Assembly (NCBI GenBank): GCA_031178805.1
Contig: JAPSIJ010000084.1
Span: 1-8,225 of the forward strand
Direction of reading: 5' to 3'
Length of the DNA stretch: 8,225 nucleotides
Source: Cellulomonas sp.
GTDB taxonomy: Bacteria; Actinomycetota; Actinomycetes; Actinomycetales; Cellulomonadaceae
A program made the position numbers and the translations under genes. Below are positions 5,446 to 8,225 of the stretch, piece after piece. Each line of letters starts with the position of its first letter. Within the stretch, counting starts at the first letter, position 1. The notes below the pieces were generated by a model. The model saw only the letters and a program-made list of their open reading frames with translations. It searched no databases and was not told the DNA's origin.

Positions 5446-6983
5446 GGCCCGCCAAGGTCACCGCGGAGCACAACCCGCTCCGCGACCCGCGGGACCGCCG
5501 GCTCCCGCGCATCGCCGGCCCGTCCGGGCTCGTCATCTTCGGCGTGACCGGCGACCTCGCCCGCAAGAAGCTCATGCCCGCGGTGTACGACCTGACCAAC
5601 CGCGGCCTGCTGCCCCCCGGCTTCGCGCTCACCGGCTTCGCCCGGCGCGACTGGGAGGACCAGGACTTCGCGCAGATCGTGCACGACTCGGTCAAGGAGC
5701 ACGCCCGGACGCCGTTCCGGGAGTCCACCTGGCGCCAGCTGTCCGAGGGCATCCGGTTCGTCCAGGGCACCTTCGACGACGACGACGCGTTCGACCGGCT
5801 CCGCACCACCGTGGAGGACCTCGACGTCACCCGCGGCACCGGCGGCAACCACGCGTTCTACCTGTCCGTGCCGCCGAGCGCCTTCCCCGTGGTCTGCAAG
5901 CAGCTCGCCCGCTCCGGCCTGTCCGCGTCCGTCGAGGACGCGTGGCGCCGGGTCGTCATCGAGAAGCCGTTCGGCCACGACCTGCAGTCGGCGCGCGAGC
6001 TGAACGACGTCGTGTCCAGCGTGTTCCACCCGGACGACGTGTTCCGCATCGACCACTACCTGGGCAAGGAGACCGTCCAGAACCTGCTGGCGCTGCGGTT
6101 CGCCAACCAGATGTTCGAGCCGATCTGGAACGCGAACTACGTCGACCACGTGCAGATCACGATGGCCGAGGACATCGGCGTCGGCGGCCGGGCCGGGTAC
6201 TACGACGGCATCGGCGCGGCGCGCGACGTGATCCAGAACCACCTGCTGCAGCTCCTCGCGCTCACCGCGATGGAGGAGCCGGTCACCTTCGACGCGAAGG
6301 ACCTGACCGCCGAGAAGATCAAGGTGCTGTCGGCCGTCCGGCTGCCCAAGGACCTCGGCAAGCACACCGCCCGCGGGCAGTACGCCGCCGGCTGGCAGGG
6401 CGGCGAGAAGGTCGTCGGCTACCTGGAGGAGGGCGGCTTCGACCCCAACTCCACCACCGAGACCTTCGCCGCGATCCGCGTGGACGTCGACACCCGCCGC
6501 TGGGCGGGCGTGCCGTTCTACCTGCGCACCGGCAAGCGCCTCGGCCGCCGCGTCACCGAGATCGCCGTCGTGTTCAAGCGGGCCCCGCACCTGCCGTTCG
6601 AGTCGACGGCCACCGAGGAGCTCGGCAAGAACGCGCTCGTCATCCGGGTGCAGCCCGACGAGGGCGTCACCCTGCGGTTCGGCGCCAAGGTGCCCGGCAC
6701 CGCGATGGAGGTCCGCGACGTCACGATGGACTTCGGCTACGGCCACTCGTTCACCGAGGCCTCGCCCGAGGCGTACGAGCGGCTCATCCTCGACGTCCTG
6801 CTCGGCGACCCGCCGCTGTTCCCGCGGCACGAGGAGGTCGAGCTCTCCTGGAAGATCCTCGACCCGATCACGTCCTACTGGGCGTCGAAGGGCAGCCCGG
6901 AGCCCTACCGGGCCGGGACCTGGGGGCCGGAGTCGGCCGACCGGATGATGGAGCGCGACGGACGAGCCTGGAGGCGACCGTGA
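5442..6983 (+). CDS. zwf: Glucose-6-phosphate 1-dehydrogenase
   Basis: Zwf oxidises glucose 6-phosphate to 6-phosphogluconolactone and is the main entry to the oxidative pentose phosphate pathway and an NADPH source. The 513-aa product has the dinucleotide-binding motif GVTGDLARKKL (34-44), EKPFG (174-178), the active-site signature RIDHYLGKE (202-210, with D204, H205 and K209), and RDVIQNHLLQ (261-270), whose H267 corresponds to the catalytic histidine of the Leuconostoc enzyme. The C-terminal substrate domain is complete. The start is GTG at 5442, inside the tal stop (GTGA), with AGGTGG 4 nt upstream; the frame is open much further back through tal, but family alignment starts near this GTG. 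Length is normal. Translation is probably coupled to tal upstream and to opcA downstream. Confidence 0.97.
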   Translation: MRPAKVTAEHNPLRDPRDRRLPRIAGPSGLVIFGVTGDLARKKLMPAVYDLTNRGLLPPGFALTGFARRDWEDQDFAQIVHDSVKEHARTPFRESTWRQLSEGIRFVQGTFDDDDAFDRLRTTVEDLDVTRGTGGNHAFYLSVPPSAFPVVCKQLARSGLSASVEDAWRRVVIEKPFGHDLQSARELNDVVSSVFHPDDVFRIDHYLGKETVQNLLALRFANQMFEPIWNANYVDHVQITMAEDIGVGGRAGYYDGIGAARDVIQNHLLQLLALTAMEEPVTFDAKDLTAEKIKVLSAVRLPKDLGKHTARGQYAAGWQGGEKVVGYLEEGGFDPNSTTETFAAIRVDVDTRRWAGVPFYLRTGKRLGRRVTEIAVVFKRAPHLPFESTATEELGKNALVIRVQPDEGVTLRFGAKVPGTAMEVRDVTMDFGYGHSFTEASPEAYERLILDVLLGDPPLFPRHEEVELSWKILDPITSYWASKGSPEPYRAGTWGPESADRMMERDGRAWRRP

Positions 6984-7897
6984 TCATCGACCTGCCGAAG
7001 ACCACGACCCGCGACATCAACAAGCGGCTGGTCCAGGAGCGCGAGGAGGGCGGCGCCGTCGCCCTCGGGCGCGTGCTCACCCTCATCATCGACGTGGGCG
7101 CGCACGACCCGGAGGACGCGATCGAGGCCGCGAACGACGCGAGCCGCGAGCACCCGTGCCGGGTCATCGTGCTCACCGAGGAGGGCCCGGGCGAGGACTC
7201 CGAGCTCGACGCGCAGATCCGCCTCGGCGGCGACGCGGGCGCGAGCGAGGTCATCCTGCTGCACCCGTCGGCCGCGCAGGCCCGGCACCTGGACACCCTG
7301 GTGCTGCCCCTGCTGCTGCCGGACGCGCCCATCGTCACCTGGTGGCCCTACGAGGCGCCGGGCGAGCCCGCCACGCACCCGCTCGGCCAGCTCGCGCGCC
7401 GCCGGATCACCGACAGCACCGAGTCGGCCAAGCCGTCCTACGTGCTGCACAAGCTCGCGCAGTCCTACGCGGAGGGCGACACCGACCTGGCGTGGACCCG
7501 GACCACCCTGTGGCGCGGCCTGATCGCCGCGACGCTGGACCAGCCGCCGTTCGAGCCGGTGCAGCGCGCCGTCGTCGCCGGCGAGAGCACGCACCCGTCG
7601 GTCGACCTGATGGCCGCCTGGCTCGGGCACGCGCTCAACTGCCCCGTCGACATCGAGCGGCAGGCGGACGCCCCGGCCATCACCCAGGTGCGGCTGGAGC
7701 GGAAGTCGGGCCCGATCGTGCTGGACCGCCCGGACGGCAAGACCGCCGCCCTGCGCCAGCCCGACCAGCCGGAGCACCGGATCGCCCTGCCGATCCGCCA
7801 GCTGCGCGAGTGCCTCGCCGAGGAGCTCCGCCGCCTGGACGCCGACGAGGTGTACGGCGAGGTGCTCCGCAAGGGCCTGACCAAGGTGGGCGCGTGA
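6980..7897 (+). CDS. opcA: Glucose-6-phosphate dehydrogenase assembly/activator protein OpcA
   Basis: OpcA is required for full activity of glucose-6-phosphate dehydrogenase in cyanobacteria and actinobacteria, where it acts on Zwf assembly or allosteric state. The 305-aa product begins MIIDLPKTTTRDINKRL (1-17) and continues with the conserved GAVALGRVLTLIID (25-38). A middle block follows with LPLLLPDAPIVTWWPYEAP (109-127) and RRITDSTES (141-149), then the C-terminal GLIAATLDQPPFEPV (180-194) region. No catalytic motif is evident, as expected for a partner protein. The start is GTG at 6980, overlapping the zwf TGA by 4 nt, with GGAGG (6970-6974) 5 nt before it. It sits directly after zwf, as in other actinobacteria, which supports a matched Zwf-OpcA pair made in step. 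The gene looks intact. Confidence 0.96.
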   Translation: MIIDLPKTTTRDINKRLVQEREEGGAVALGRVLTLIIDVGAHDPEDAIEAANDASREHPCRVIVLTEEGPGEDSELDAQIRLGGDAGASEVILLHPSAAQARHLDTLVLPLLLPDAPIVTWWPYEAPGEPATHPLGQLARRRITDSTESAKPSYVLHKLAQSYAEGDTDLAWTRTTLWRGLIAATLDQPPFEPVQRAVVAGESTHPSVDLMAAWLGHALNCPVDIERQADAPAITQVRLERKSGPIVLDRPDGKTAALRQPDQPEHRIALPIRQLRECLAEELRRLDADEVYGEVLRKGLTKVGA

Positions 7898-8225
7898 CCG
7901 GCGCGCCGCGCACCGTCCTGGTGCACCCGGACGCCGCCGTGCTCGCCGAGGCGACCGCGGCCCGGCTGATCACCCGGCTGGTGGACCTGCAGTCCGCCGC
8001 CGCCCCGGTGCACGTCGTGCTCACCGGCGGCACGGTCGGGATCCGCACGCTCGCCGCGGTCGCCGCCTCCCCGGCGTGCGCCGCGGTGGACTGGACCGGC
8101 GTGCACCTGTGGTGGGGCGACGAGCGGTTCCTCGCCGACGGCGACCCCGAGCGGAACGAGACCCAGGCCCGCGAGGCCCTGCTCGGCCCGCTGGGTGACG
8201 CCCTCCCGGCGGCGAACGTGCACCC
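7894..8225 (+). CDS. pgl: 6-phosphogluconolactonase, N-terminal part (cut by window edge)
   Basis: Pgl hydrolyses 6-phosphogluconolactone, the product of Zwf, to 6-phosphogluconate. The first 110 codons are visible, under half of the usual roughly 240-260 aa. VVLTGGTVGIRTLAAV (41-56) holds the phosphate-binding LTGG turn, and VHLWWGDERFL (70-80) followed by DPERNETQAREALL (84-97) is the second hallmark of the SugarP isomerase/lactonase family, as in actinobacterial DevB proteins. The start is GTG at 7894, overlapping the opcA TGA by 4 nt (GTGA), with a purine-rich AAGGTGGG (7883-7890) only 3 nt before it. It is the fourth gene of the operon. The reading frame is open to the window end. Confidence 0.94.
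   Translation, partial: MTGAPRTVLVHPDAAVLAEATAARLITRLVDLQSAAAPVHVVLTGGTVGIRTLAAVAASPACAAVDWTGVHLWWGDERFLADGDPERNETQAREALLGPLGDALPAANVH

Noticed and set aside
5175..6830. 551-codon open frame on the minus strand across tal and zwf
   Set aside because: It is antisense to well-conserved tal and zwf, its product is low-complexity (rich in Arg, Gly, Val, Asp), and it shows no recognisable domain. Such frames are expected where third codon positions are almost all G or C.
7894..8225. Apparent truncation of pgl
   Set aside because: The frame is open to the last base; the truncation is only the window edge, as for scpB at the left end.

Overview
This is a very GC-rich stretch (about 70-75% G+C by eye) of actinobacterial chromosome, densely packed with housekeeping genes. 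Three things point to a high-GC actinomycete, possibly of the Pseudonocardiales/Streptomyces/Mycobacterium type; I cannot go below that rank from the sequence alone. They are the opcA gene, the long (372 aa) mycobacterial-type transaldolase, and a ParA-like ATPase beside scpA/scpB. I see no insertion sequence, CRISPR array, tRNA, rRNA or phage gene.

The left half (1-4074) is read on the minus strand, in the order ctaB, xerD, parA-like, scpA, scpB (cut by the window edge). Gaps shrink along the way: 47 nt, 23 nt, then overlaps of 17 nt and 4 nt, so the last four genes look like one transcription unit. Its theme is chromosome maintenance: a Xer tyrosine recombinase, a ParA/Soj-family ATPase, and the kleisin ScpA and winged-helix ScpB subunits of the SMC condensin. 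The first gene, ctaB, encodes protoheme IX farnesyltransferase (heme O synthase) and belongs functionally to cytochrome oxidase biogenesis.

A 252-nt divergent intergenic region (4075-4326) separates the two halves. It is rich in dyad and direct repeats: a perfect 8+2+8 palindrome, an 11-bp direct repeat at exactly 50-bp spacing, seven GGWCC motifs, and a 7-7-7 stem-loop just before the tal ribosome binding site. It is the most likely control region in the window.

The right half (4327-8225) is read on the plus strand and is the pentose phosphate operon tal, zwf, opcA, pgl (pgl cut by the window edge). All three junctions are GTGA overlaps: the GTG start of each gene shares bases with the TGA stop of the one before. 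Together the genes give glucose-6-phosphate oxidation (Zwf plus its assembly/activator protein OpcA), 6-phosphogluconolactone hydrolysis (Pgl) and non-oxidative carbon rearrangement (Tal).

The genes themselves are ordinary. The points of interest are the gene order and the shared control region. The usual actinobacterial order is ctaB (divergent), tkt, tal, zwf, opcA, pgl, but here tkt is absent between ctaB and tal. On its other side ctaB abuts the xerD-parA-scpAB block, which lies far from ctaB in M. tuberculosis and S. coelicolor. I found no convincing undescribed molecular system.
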